This document shows, one piece after another, positions 52,774 through 61,828 of a stretch of 64,000 nt of DNA. Under the pieces are notes generated by a model. It was not told the DNA's origin and made no database searches. It saw only the letters and a program-made list of their open reading frames with translations. Source of the stretch: CAZJYI01 sp964550025 (GTDB lineage Bacteria > Verrucomicrobiota > Kiritimatiellia > UBA8416 > CAYOBW01). Numbering within the stretch: position 1 is the first letter of the stretch; each line of letters opens with the position of its first letter. The position numbers were made by a program, and so were the translations under genes. Location: contig CAZJYI010000031.1 of NCBI GenBank assembly GCA_964550025.1, positions 1 through 64,000 of the forward strand, in the 5' to 3' direction.

Positions 52774-52977
52774 TCATACTTCCTTCAGGTGTTCGTCGAT
52801 TACACCTTGGATCTTCCTTGCGCCTTTCTGCGAAGTACAGAAAGCGCCGATGCTGACCTGTACCGTCTTGCACTCGTAGGATCCCATCAACTTGCTGCTA
52901 TCTCCTGCTGCCAACATATGTATTCCCCACTCCATGTCGTGAATACCGATGGACACCGGCTGAGCCCTGGCCGGCAT
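52774..52977 (-). CDS. Possible short gene or gene remnant
   Basis: A 67-residue frame with fairly protein-like composition, including G-I-H-D-M-E-W-G-I-H-M-L-A-A-G-D-S and an Ile/Glu-rich end. It lacks a convincing ribosome-binding site, and a stop codon lies just upstream of its start. It could be the 3' remnant of a decayed gene. The rest of 52545-53124 shows nothing else. Confidence 0.25.
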   Translation of the reverse strand: MPARAQPVSIGIHDMEWGIHMLAAGDSSKLMGSYECKTVQVSIGAFCTSQKGARKIQGVIDEHLKEV

Positions 52978-53124
52978 CGGCTACTCACGTCATGAGCCCC
53001 CGATTTGTCCTCTTTGTCGTCCGCCGATCTAAACAACGGCACCCAGGCAGCCGTCCTTCACCACCCTCTGGCGTTGCCGTCGGGTACGTCGGCAATGGCG
53101 TGCGGGGATGGCGCGCTCAGCGCG

Positions 53125-53679
53125 CTATTCCGCGCCGCGTGCGACAACGGGTTGTGCCAGATCGTCCCACCGGGGTTTGCAGTGGCCGACAAGCAGGTCA
53201 TCGTTCGACAGCCGGATAACGACCTGTAACTCGTCCGCGGTTCCAAAGAAGCCGTAGCTTGCGGGCTCGATGTAGAAGTCGAGCATGATCTCGCCCTGGA
53301 AACGCAGCACTTCACCCGGTTCCTCAGGGCGGATTTTCTCTCCGTCCGAATACACGCCAATGGTCCAAGCGTTCTGGTTCGGGTAGGCCCAGATGCCCCC
53401 ACTTGCGAGCCGGATCATGACGGACTTGATTCCCACGCTCTCTTCGGATGAGAGCGTTGCCCGAAGATGCCCATCCGGTACGCCACTCGGTTGCTGGCTG
53501 TACTCCGGGCCAACCCGGTCTGCATCGTTGCCGATGAACCTGCATTCCTCGATACGGCAGGTCGTTCTGCCGCCGGCAACAGTTGCCGTCTCCGGCTTGG
53601 CATGGGCCGGCAATGCCACAACGGCAAAGACCATGGCATACACGGATGAGATCACCCCACACATCGTACTCGCTTTCAT
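53125..53679 (-). CDS. Small exported protein of unknown function
   Basis: A 184-residue protein whose ATG follows AAAGGAGGGAG closely. A signal peptide (residues 1-27, ending ALPAHA) precedes a mature domain of about 155 residues rich in beta-strand pattern, with Cys41 and Cys46 near its start (T-T-C-R-I-E-E-C) and one Cys near the end. The N-terminal Cys pair may form a disulfide. No family is recognised. It appears monocistronic. Confidence 0.7.
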   Translation of the reverse strand: MKASTMCGVISSVYAMVFAVVALPAHAKPETATVAGGRTTCRIEECRFIGNDADRVGPEYSQQPSGVPDGHLRATLSSEESVGIKSVMIRLASGGIWAYPNQNAWTIGVYSDGEKIRPEEPGEVLRFQGEIMLDFYIEPASYGFFGTADELQVVIRLSNDDLLVGHCKPRWDDLAQPVVARGAE

Positions 53680-54014
53680 CTACTCCCTCCTTTCACAATC
53701 GGTCCTTTGATTACCTAGACGCTTGCCACAGGGGAGATGTTCCAGCTTTTTCGACATGTCCTTCGACCACCTTCAAGCCCTGCCTGGTCGTGCAAAACGT
53801 TGCCGCCGCGCGCAACGTGCCAATGGCGGGCTTGATTCGGCAGTCTACTCTGCTGATATGGTCTGTGAGTCGCGGAAGTCGTCAGGATCTGCGGGTTCGG
53901 AACACGGTGTCAACACCAATAGAGGGCGGGGAGGTCGGAAGAGGTGAGACCGCAGAGCGCGCAGGGGCTCGGAGTCTGCGTGGCAGGAGACGGCAGATAT
54001 GGACGGCATCCGCC
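53680..54014. other. Gene-free interval
   Basis: I see no credible gene, RNA or strong repeat here. The plus-strand open frames have no start signals. Confidence 0.45.
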
Positions 54015-54224
54015 TCAGTTCACGCGGCGCTTGGCAAGCCCATCCACCATCAGACCACAGAGAAACAGCAGCGACCCCATCCCGGCTCCAACCGCGGGAC
54101 CGAAGCCGTGGGTCTGACGGCAATAGGAGACAAACACCGAGACGACGATGAACGCGACCCCCGCCAGGCACAGGCCCGTTGCCACGGCCATGAACGCCAG
54201 ATGCTCGCTTCTGTCTCGAAACAT
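54015..54224 (-). CDS. Small two-helix membrane protein
   Basis: A 69-residue protein from the ATG at 54224, preceded by AAAGGGG. An upstream in-frame ATG exists but has no SD. Two membrane helices span about residues 10-32 and 43-61, with Gly-rich packing in the second and a basic C-terminus (KRR). Function unknown. Confidence 0.55.
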   Translation of the reverse strand: MFRDRSEHLAFMAVATGLCLAGVAFIVVSVFVSYCRQTHGFGPAVGAGMGSLLFLCGLMVDGLAKRRVN

Positions 54225-54788
54225 GACTGACCCCTTTCTGAAACAACCCAACATGCCGCATGCCGGTTAACAGTCAAACCCCTGCGGCCAGTTACCCGTT
54301 CCGGGTGTAACACCGTGTTGCCGGGCGTTTCGCACTATCGGGGTGTTAAAATAGCATAAGACGTGCCAGTTGCCCACACAACGGCCCGGTATCTTCCGCG
54401 ATTCCGCACCGGGCATCGATCGCGTATGGCGATAGCCCTTTGCGGGACAATTCGTGCCGAGTGGCAGCGCGGGCAGCGCGGCGATTTCCTGATTGCTTCG
54501 GACCCGGGGATGCCCTATCATTCTTCCCATACAGAAGGGTTCGCCCTCACTGACATCCAGAAGGCAATTCTCCGTTCCGGCGGAGAAACCTCGTTTTCTC
54601 GGTCGTTACGCGGCGGGGCGGGTGTCTGAACAGGCTATGCACACGCCTGGCCTGGCCACAGAGAGGCAACCAATACGGCCCTCCCCGTGCATACCAGCCA
54701 TCACATGCCGGTCGCGTAACGTGCAAAGAGCTTGTCGATCGCATGGCGCATGCCCGCAAGCGGCAGCGCGCCCGGAGGCACGACGCTG
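54225..54788. other. Upstream region of the double-GH13 gene
   Basis: About 560 bases without a credible gene. No clear promoter hexamers were identified, although regulation of the amylase-like gene probably lies here. Confidence 0.45.
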
Positions 54789-57700
54789 ATGAAATGCAGG
54801 TTTCTCTTTCCCGTCCTCTACCTGGCCCTTGTAGTCCTCGCTCCCGCCGAAGTCATGCTGCAATGGTTCGAGACCGAGTGGGACGAAATCTACCGCCGGC
54901 TACCCGAGGTGGCCGAGATCGGGTACGACTACATGTGGTTGCCGTCGCCCTGCAAGGGCCCTACCGGGCTGGGCACGAAGTGGGGCAACGTCGGCTACAA
55001 CCTTTACGATCGGTTCGATCTCGGTGATGTGCCGCAACGCGGGTCGCTCGCGACGCGCTACGGCACAAGGGGAGACCTGCGCAACATGGTGGACAAAGCC
55101 CACCAGTGCGACGTGAAGATCATCCCCGACATCATCATGAACCACAACGGCAACGGGCCGGATTTCCGCTCCTACCCCGGCATGCGTCCCGAGGACTTCC
55201 ACCTGCAGTGGGAGCAAGGGCACGCCAACTCGTTGAACTACAAGCGCGGCCCGCGCATGGATCAGTGGGGGCACGGCGACGGTTACGGCGGCACGTTGTG
55301 GCAGGAGCTCGTGAGCCTGATCGACATCCGCACCGAGGACCATCCCACCAACCCGGACCGCGGCCGTTTCACCGGCGGCAACAACACGCCGGGCTGGAAC
55401 TTCGTAGGGGGTACGTCTTTCCTGCGCCACCCGGGACAGTACGACCGCTACCCGTACTACCCGGACGGCTACGGCCCCGAGCTGGCCAGCGAAATGCTCT
55501 TCCGCTGGATCGCCTGGCTGGGCGACGCCATGGACTACGACGGGCTGCGTCTCGACGCGGGCAAGCACGTCGAGTGGGAGTTCTTCGGCACGCGCGGACA
55601 GGGCTTCCTGCACGAGGCGCAGTGGAACTTCAACCGGCGCCGCGGCTACTCCGACGGCAATCCCGACGAGGCCGACGAGCTATTCGCCAACTACTTCGCC
55701 GAACGCGACGACGCGCTGATCTTCGCCGAGATCCTCAGTCACTGGGGCGAGATCGAGTACTGGTACGGCTACGGCTCCAACGACCGCAACCCGATGCGCT
55801 TTCTCGACTACGCGATCAAGAAGACGGCCGATTCGGCGCTCAACGGCAACATCGGCAACTTCCACGGCTACGGCAAAGACTTCGGGCCCAACAACGGCAT
55901 CATGTACGTCTGGGGCCATGACGAAGGGCCGGCATCCAAGGTCGATCTCGGCTACGCCTACATTCTCTCGCACATCGGCTTCCCCATGGTCTACTTCACG
56001 GGCAGCAACATCACCTGGGACGATCACAACACGCGCACCTGGATGCGCCCCGGTTACGACAGCAAGGCCCTTGGCGACCAGGGTAACGATATCGCCAACC
56101 TGGTCTGGCTGCACCAGCAGTTCGCGCGCGGGGCCGAACGTGACCTGTACCACGATGGCGACTACCTGGCGCTCGAGCGCTACGACGACTCGGCGGAAGA
56201 GAATAAGGGCCTGCTCGTCGTCGCCCTGAACGACTCGGGCTGGGACATGCAGAAGGACCTCTACACGACCTTCTCGGAAGGGACCATCCTGCACGACTAC
56301 ACCGGCCATTTCCTCGAGGACTGGGGCCACGGTCCCGGCAACGTCCGCGTGGACAGCGGCGGCAAAGTCACCGTCAAGGTCCCCGGCAACGGCGGCCAGG
56401 GCTGGGTCGGCTTCGCACCGCTCATCCCCGAGCAGATGGGCATCGACATTTTGCAGGGGGGCTCCCCTGCCCCAACCATGTCGTGGATCGTTCCCGGCGG
56501 CATCCACGGCGACGACAAGCCGCGCAACATCACGCGCATCACTGCAAGCAACTTCACCGTCAACGCGCGCTACTCGCCTCCCGCGGGCGCGTCCGTGGAC
56601 GCGGTCATGATGAAGTGGGGGCGCGGTACCAACCTGACGGCGAACTACTTCAGCACCGAGCGCGATTCCGTGAGCGGGCTGTACGAATCGATGACGCACG
56701 GCAGTGCAACCAACCACAGCCTCGACATCGCAATAACCGAAAACAACATTCCTGAAGGACTCAACGTCATCAAGTGCCGGGCGTTCGTGCAACGCTCCGA
56801 CAAGCAGCCGGCGCTGTTCAACACCGAGACAAAGGTCGTGTATGTCGACCGCCGCGGCCCTGAGGTCGCGGTCTCCCGCCCCACCGCCGGCACCACGGTG
56901 CACGGCGACGCCGTGATGGAGATTCTGAACCCGGACTTCACGGCGTACGAGATGACCGTGTCGGTCAACGGCGGAACGGCGGAATCGGCAACCATGGTCA
57001 TGAGGGGCAAATGGCGTTACGCCCTCCGCGGCCTTGCCACCGGCATGCACACCGCCGTGGTCACCACGACCGAAGCCGACTGGGGCGACCCGCGCACGCA
57101 GATCAACTCGAGCACGGTCTCCCACGCTTTCACCGTCGTCTCGAACACGGTCCCCGTCGGCCTGTCCATCGCGCACGGCACGACGAACAAGCTGCCGTTC
57201 TTCGACATCTCGGTCGACGTGGGAGGCCAGAGCCCTGACGGCGTCCGGCTCTATTGGGACGGTTACGAACTGCCCTTCAACGACGGCGCGCTGACGCACA
57301 CGTTCAACGGCGAGATCATCCACGGCAACGATCCGGCCAACGTGGCAACGGACCGGCTGTGGGGCGCGTTTTGCAACGGGGACCATTTCTTCGAGGCCGT
57401 GCGCGTCGATGGCGCCGTGACGAGCCGCGCCGTGCACCGCGTCGTTTTCAACCTGTACGGCATCAAGGCAATCGACTCCGACGGCGATGGGCTGCCCGAC
57501 AACGTGGAGATGCCGTTCATCGACTCGCAGGGCGCGCCGGGCGCGGACGCCCCATGGCCGGGTGACAGCAACCGCGACTTCATCCCCAACTACGGCGAGC
57601 AATGGACGCGCCTGAACCCCTACAACCACTCGACGTTCTACTCGGGGCAGTGGGACGACTCGCAGGACTTCGACGGCGACGGCTACAGCAACGGCGAAGA

Positions 57701-60700
57701 GGTGCGCGCCGGATACGCAGAAGGCAACATCTACAAGTACGATATCTACAATGGCGCCAGTTTCCCGTCCGGGACGCCGACTGTACCGAGTGTCGCCGTG
57801 TGGGCGCCCACGCATCCCCTGCGCGGACAGAACCTGGCCATCACCTACAGTCCGAACCAGGGGCCGCTCGAGGGCGCCGCGCAGGTGCTCATTCATATCG
57901 GCCACTCGCTCAAGACACAGGGTGAGTGGAAGGACGTCATTTCGACCAACATGGCGGCCTCCGGCACGGACTGGACATACAACTACACCGTACCGACCAA
58001 TGCTACGTCCGTGGAGTTCGTCTTCCACGACGGCAACGGCACGTGGGACAACAACGACGGCGACGACTGGCACGTCACGGTCCAGACCGCCACCAACACC
58101 TGGTTCGTGATGGACGGCGCCGCCGACAGCGACGACTACGTGGTTTTCCCCGACACGATGAAGATCCTGGCCGCGGTCAAGAACGAGAGTCTTTACGTGG
58201 CGACGTGGGCGGTCGGCGAGAGCGGCGGCAACAACGATCACTTCATCTATGTCACGGACGAGCTGAACGAGGCGACAGCCATGCCGTGGGGCAAACAGGG
58301 CATGATCTTCTTCGACACGGGCAGCAAACCGTTCCTGGCCGCCGAGGGCGAGAACGACTGGGAAGGCTGGATTAACGTGAACGGCGTTGACCAAAACGAG
58401 CCGGGCGGAGTGCTGGAAGGCGAGATCAACCTGGCCGACGCGTTCGGCAGCGTGCCGGACGCCGTGTACATTGCCGCCATCTCCTACGGGACAGGCGCCG
58501 ATCCACTCAACAGCCAGGGGCCGCACACCTGGAACTCGGACAACAACATCGACACCATGGAGTTCCTGCGCGTGCCGATCGCCAGCATCCGTGACGAGGA
58601 CCTCGACGGGCATTTCGACGGCGGCAGCCCCGAGATGTGGACGGTCGTCAACAACAACACCAACGACGCCAACTACGGCCTGCGGCGCATGTTCCTCAAC
58701 GAGACCGCGGGCGACACACGCGACATCACCGTCGTCCTCGAGCCCGATGCCGGCGGGACCAACACCGTGTCCGACGTCCAGCTCTTCTCCAACCTGAACC
58801 GCCGCGACTACGCGGTACTGCCCGGGGAAGAGGACTGGGACGCCATCACGCCGGCCACCAACGACGGCTACTACCGCGTCTACCCCATGACACCCCTTGG
58901 CGGCGGACGCTACGCGGTCACCGTAACGGTGCGCAAATGCGGCGCCTACCGCATCAATGCGCGCTACCGCGTCAACGGCGGCGACTTTGTCTACTACACG
59001 GACAACGGCCTTCGCCGCGACTGCGCGGTAGTGGTCTCGCCCGAAAAGGCGCTCGACCTGGTGATGTACGAACTCAACCCGATGTTCGCCGAGGCAACCA
59101 ACGCGGCATATGAGGGCCGCAGCACATTCGCCGACATGGTGACGGCCAACCTGGATCGCCCGGACGTCATCAACACAAACCACTTCACATCGCTGGGCGT
59201 CAACATGATCTGGCTGCAGCCGATTCACCCCATCGGTTCGGAAGGCCGCCAGATCGACCCGGGCACGGGTGCCCCGTACGAACCCGGCAGCCCCTACGCC
59301 GTACGCAACTACTGGCAGGTCAACAGCGTGCTGGGCGACCCGGACAGCACGGAGCAGGCCATGACGGAGTTCTCCAACTTCGTGCAGCGCCTGGACGAGT
59401 CCGGCGTGGGCGTGATGCTGGACGGCACGTTCAACCACAGTGCCTGGGACTGCGAGGTCGGGGAGGTCGGGGTCGACATGTTCGGCTGGGCCACCAACGC
59501 ACAGGACCTCATCCGTGACGTTCGCCCCGCCTGGTATTCGAAAAAGGACAGCTACGGCGAGGTGGCGACCCACTATTTCAGCGCCGCCACGCACGATGTC
59601 GCCGTGGCCCCGGACCGGATCGACTTCGGCAAGTGGCCCGACGCCGCCGATTTCCACTTCGGGGTCTACGACACCCTGGTGCAGGAGCCGGCGACGGACA
59701 CCAACAACGCCTGGGCCAGCCCGTGGCACAAGCGCTACCTGTTCGAAGAGGACCGCTTCGACGGTTTCGTCTCGGACGCAACGCGGGAACTGTGGCGGTA
59801 CTTTGCGCGCTATCCTCTGTACTGGCTCGAGAAGACCGGGCATCCCGCCGGGACGGCGCCGACCGAGTCGCACCGGGGGATCGACGGCCTGCGCTGCGAC
59901 TTTGCGCAGGGCCTGCCGTCGCACTTCTGGGAGTACTGCATCAACCGCACGCGCAGCGTGAAGTGGGACTTCGTCTTCATGGCCGAGTCGCTGGACGGCT
60001 ACGTCGAGGTCAACGGCAGCAAACGGCACGGCGTCGGCTATCGCTCGGCGCGGCACTTCGACGTGCTGAACGAGAACCTCGTCTTCTACTGGCGAGACAA
60101 CTTCTTCAGCTACTACGACCAGGGCAGCGCCACGCCGGAAACCTACCCGACATGGCAAGCCCTCGACAACCGCCGCAACGCCTTTGATGTATCGCCCATT
60201 CTGCTGAACCTGACATCGCATGACGAGATACTGCCGTCGGACAACGCCTACCGCATCCTGTACGCGCACGCCACGCTGGCCGCGCTGGACGGGGTCCCAA
60301 TGCTCTTCTACGGGCAGGAAGCCGGACTGCAGAATTATGCGGATGCCTACGCAGGTGTACCCAACGGCGATCACAACTTCGACAAGTACGAGGAGAACTT
60401 CGGGAAGTGGATCCCCAATTTCAAACGCTACAACTCAATGAGCCGTGTCTGGGAGAACCGCGACTTCAACATCCAGGGACTCTACGGCCGTGTCAACCGG
60501 GCGCGCCTGCGGTCGCCCGCCTTGCGCAGCCAGATGAACTACTTCCTGGCCCGCACGGGCACGTCGGACTACGATCCCGACATCTTCGCGGTCGCCAAGT
60601 TCGAACAGCCGGGCGTCAGCGCGGCCACGCAGGACGTCGTGTTCGTGTTCGTCAACAACGACTTCAAGGGCAGCACCAACCGTTGGGCCTCGTACAAGCT

Positions 60701-61355
60701 CGACGCCGACTATCAAGGGGCAAACTGGTTCGGCATCGACCCGGCGCGGCGCTACAACCTCGTCAACCTGCTCTCCCCCACCCCGACGAACTACGTCTGG
60801 GCCACGAACGAGTTCGGCGCGGACCTGATCGCGGACGGCATCACCGTCGGGCTGACCGGCAATCCCTACGCGGGTGAGCAGGCCCAGTACCTGAAGCTGG
60901 TTGACACCGCCGTCGGCCCCCTCTACCCCGACCACGATGGCGACGGCGAGCCGGACTACAGCGATCCCGACGACGACAATGACGGGCTGCCCGACGACTT
61001 TGAGATCGCCAACGGGCTCAACCCCAAAGACGCGACGGGCGTGAACGGCGGCAGCGGCGACAAGGACGGCGACGGCATGAGCAACCTGGCCGAGTTCCGC
61101 GCCGGCACGGACCCCGACGATCCGAATTCCGTGCTCGAACTGACCCTCGAGCGGAACGGTGCGGCCGTCGAGGTCGGGTGGGACGCCGTGCTGGAGACGG
61201 ACTACGAGCTGCAGAAGACGGGGAGCCTGGTGCCCGCGCCGCCTTCATGGACGCGCGTGCGGCTGGGCACCGCGCTCGGTTCGCAGCAGGGGGCAACGGA
61301 CGGTGTGGGCGGCGACGGTAGCAGTGCGCACTACCGGGTGGTGGTGAAGCCGTAG
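54789..61355 (+). CDS. Exported double-GH13 alpha-glucan-active protein (2188 residues)
   Basis: The start at 54789 follows GGAGGC and gives a signal peptide (1-21). GH13 module one (about 24-560) has nucleophile Asp256 in GLRLDAGKH, acid/base Glu314 in IFAEIL and Asp378 in HDE. A middle region has Ig-like strands, a D-S-D-G-D-G loop near 897 and a starch-binding-type domain (about 1010-1110) with V-E-F-V-F-H-D-G-N-G-T-W-D-N-N. GH13 module two (about 1420-2040) is also complete: Asp1704 in GLRCDFAQG, Glu1733 in FMAESLDG and Asp1812 in SHDE. The C-terminus has thrombospondin-type-3 calcium loops (about 2050-2114) and a small beta domain. It probably degrades starch or glycogen outside the cytoplasm. 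The TAG stop lies in the first base triplet of a GTAGCG repeat. Confidence 0.9.
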   Translation: MKCRFLFPVLYLALVVLAPAEVMLQWFETEWDEIYRRLPEVAEIGYDYMWLPSPCKGPTGLGTKWGNVGYNLYDRFDLGDVPQRGSLATRYGTRGDLRNMVDKAHQCDVKIIPDIIMNHNGNGPDFRSYPGMRPEDFHLQWEQGHANSLNYKRGPRMDQWGHGDGYGGTLWQELVSLIDIRTEDHPTNPDRGRFTGGNNTPGWNFVGGTSFLRHPGQYDRYPYYPDGYGPELASEMLFRWIAWLGDAMDYDGLRLDAGKHVEWEFFGTRGQGFLHEAQWNFNRRRGYSDGNPDEADELFANYFAERDDALIFAEILSHWGEIEYWYGYGSNDRNPMRFLDYAIKKTADSALNGNIGNFHGYGKDFGPNNGIMYVWGHDEGPASKVDLGYAYILSHIGFPMVYFTGSNITWDDHNTRTWMRPGYDSKALGDQGNDIANLVWLHQQFARGAERDLYHDGDYLALERYDDSAEENKGLLVVALNDSGWDMQKDLYTTFSEGTILHDYTGHFLEDWGHGPGNVRVDSGGKVTVKVPGNGGQGWVGFAPLIPEQMGIDILQGGSPAPTMSWIVPGGIHGDDKPRNITRITASNFTVNARYSPPAGASVDAVMMKWGRGTNLTANYFSTERDSVSGLYESMTHGSATNHSLDIAITENNIPEGLNVIKCRAFVQRSDKQPALFNTETKVVYVDRRGPEVAVSRPTAGTTVHGDAVMEILNPDFTAYEMTVSVNGGTAESATMVMRGKWRYALRGLATGMHTAVVTTTEADWGDPRTQINSSTVSHAFTVVSNTVPVGLSIAHGTTNKLPFFDISVDVGGQSPDGVRLYWDGYELPFNDGALTHTFNGEIIHGNDPANVATDRLWGAFCNGDHFFEAVRVDGAVTSRAVHRVVFNLYGIKAIDSDGDGLPDNVEMPFIDSQGAPGADAPWPGDSNRDFIPNYGEQWTRLNPYNHSTFYSGQWDDSQDFDGDGYSNGEEVRAGYAEGNIYKYDIYNGASFPSGTPTVPSVAVWAPTHPLRGQNLAITYSPNQGPLEGAAQVLIHIGHSLKTQGEWKDVISTNMAASGTDWTYNYTVPTNATSVEFVFHDGNGTWDNNDGDDWHVTVQTATNTWFVMDGAADSDDYVVFPDTMKILAAVKNESLYVATWAVGESGGNNDHFIYVTDELNEATAMPWGKQGMIFFDTGSKPFLAAEGENDWEGWINVNGVDQNEPGGVLEGEINLADAFGSVPDAVYIAAISYGTGADPLNSQGPHTWNSDNNIDTMEFLRVPIASIRDEDLDGHFDGGSPEMWTVVNNNTNDANYGLRRMFLNETAGDTRDITVVLEPDAGGTNTVSDVQLFSNLNRRDYAVLPGEEDWDAITPATNDGYYRVYPMTPLGGGRYAVTVTVRKCGAYRINARYRVNGGDFVYYTDNGLRRDCAVVVSPEKALDLVMYELNPMFAEATNAAYEGRSTFADMVTANLDRPDVINTNHFTSLGVNMIWLQPIHPIGSEGRQIDPGTGAPYEPGSPYAVRNYWQVNSVLGDPDSTEQAMTEFSNFVQRLDESGVGVMLDGTFNHSAWDCEVGEVGVDMFGWATNAQDLIRDVRPAWYSKKDSYGEVATHYFSAATHDVAVAPDRIDFGKWPDAADFHFGVYDTLVQEPATDTNNAWASPWHKRYLFEEDRFDGFVSDATRELWRYFARYPLYWLEKTGHPAGTAPTESHRGIDGLRCDFAQGLPSHFWEYCINRTRSVKWDFVFMAESLDGYVEVNGSKRHGVGYRSARHFDVLNENLVFYWRDNFFSYYDQGSATPETYPTWQALDNRRNAFDVSPILLNLTSHDEILPSDNAYRILYAHATLAALDGVPMLFYGQEAGLQNYADAYAGVPNGDHNFDKYEENFGKWIPNFKRYNSMSRVWENRDFNIQGLYGRVNRARLRSPALRSQMNYFLARTGTSDYDPDIFAVAKFEQPGVSAATQDVVFVFVNNDFKGSTNRWASYKLDADYQGANWFGIDPARRYNLVNLLSPTPTNYVWATNEFGADLIADGITVGLTGNPYAGEQAQYLKLVDTAVGPLYPDHDGDGEPDYSDPDDDNDGLPDDFEIANGLNPKDATGVNGGSGDKDGDGMSNLAEFRAGTDPDDPNSVLELTLERNGAAVEVGWDAVLETDYELQKTGSLVPAPPSWTRVRLGTALGSQQGATDGVGGDGSSAHYRVVVKP

Positions 61356-61458
61356 CGCCGGCTTTCAAGCCGGTGACCGGTTGGGCCGGTTTCCAAGCCG
61401 GCACCCCCGCCGGACGGACCCCGGCGGGACAATTCACCCCGCAGAAGCGGGGCGCTAC
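61352..61458. repeat. Paired GTAGCGC hairpins facing each other
   Basis: The block begins with GTAGCGC and a CGGCTT/AAGCCG hairpin at 61352, has further hairpins near 61386 and 61405-61429, and ends with a minus-oriented unit (CACCCCGC-AGAA-GCGGGGCGCTAC, 61435-61458). The outward GTAGCGC ends make a BIME-like composite. Its first TAG is the stop codon of the amylase-like gene. Confidence 0.88.
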
Positions 61459-61573
61459 TCCACTTTTGCCGTCTTGGATTCCCAAGACAAGGAATGGCAG
61501 ATCCGCGTGTACGAGTGCGTGTAAGAGTACGGATGAGAACACGGGACACTCCATCCCCTCCGTGGACAGGCGT

Positions 61574-61667
61574 GTAGCCACGAGCGCCAGTCTGGCCATA
61601 GCCTTGGCGACGGCGGATGAACGAGTGGATCTTGCCGCTCCGTCCACTCGCTCACGCTCGTGGCTAC
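61574..61667. repeat. Inverted repeat GTAGCCACGAGCG with nested hairpin
   Basis: GTAGCCACGAGCG (61574-61586) and its exact reverse complement (61655-61667) enclose a nested CGAGTGGA/TCCACTCG hairpin (61622-61650). It lies between convergent genes, so it may act as a terminator, or be a mobile-repeat relic. Confidence 0.8.
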
Positions 61668-61828
61668 AGGGAAACCGGAATTGGGTGTCTGTCTCCCCCT
61701 CTCACCCGGCAGAACGCCTTCCCCTCCCCTGCCGGCTCCTGCCACTCGACCGCATCGCCCGCGTTCGACCACGCGCCCCTCGTCAGGTCCTCCGTCCGTT
61801 CGAGCTGCAGGCTCAGCCGCAACCTGCC

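Noticed and set aside
55680..60374. A 1564-codon open frame on the minus strand opposite the double-GH13 gene
   Set aside because: It lies wholly antisense to a gene with complete domain evidence. Its composition (Val/Arg/His-rich, no motif) is typical of GC-rich antisense shadows.
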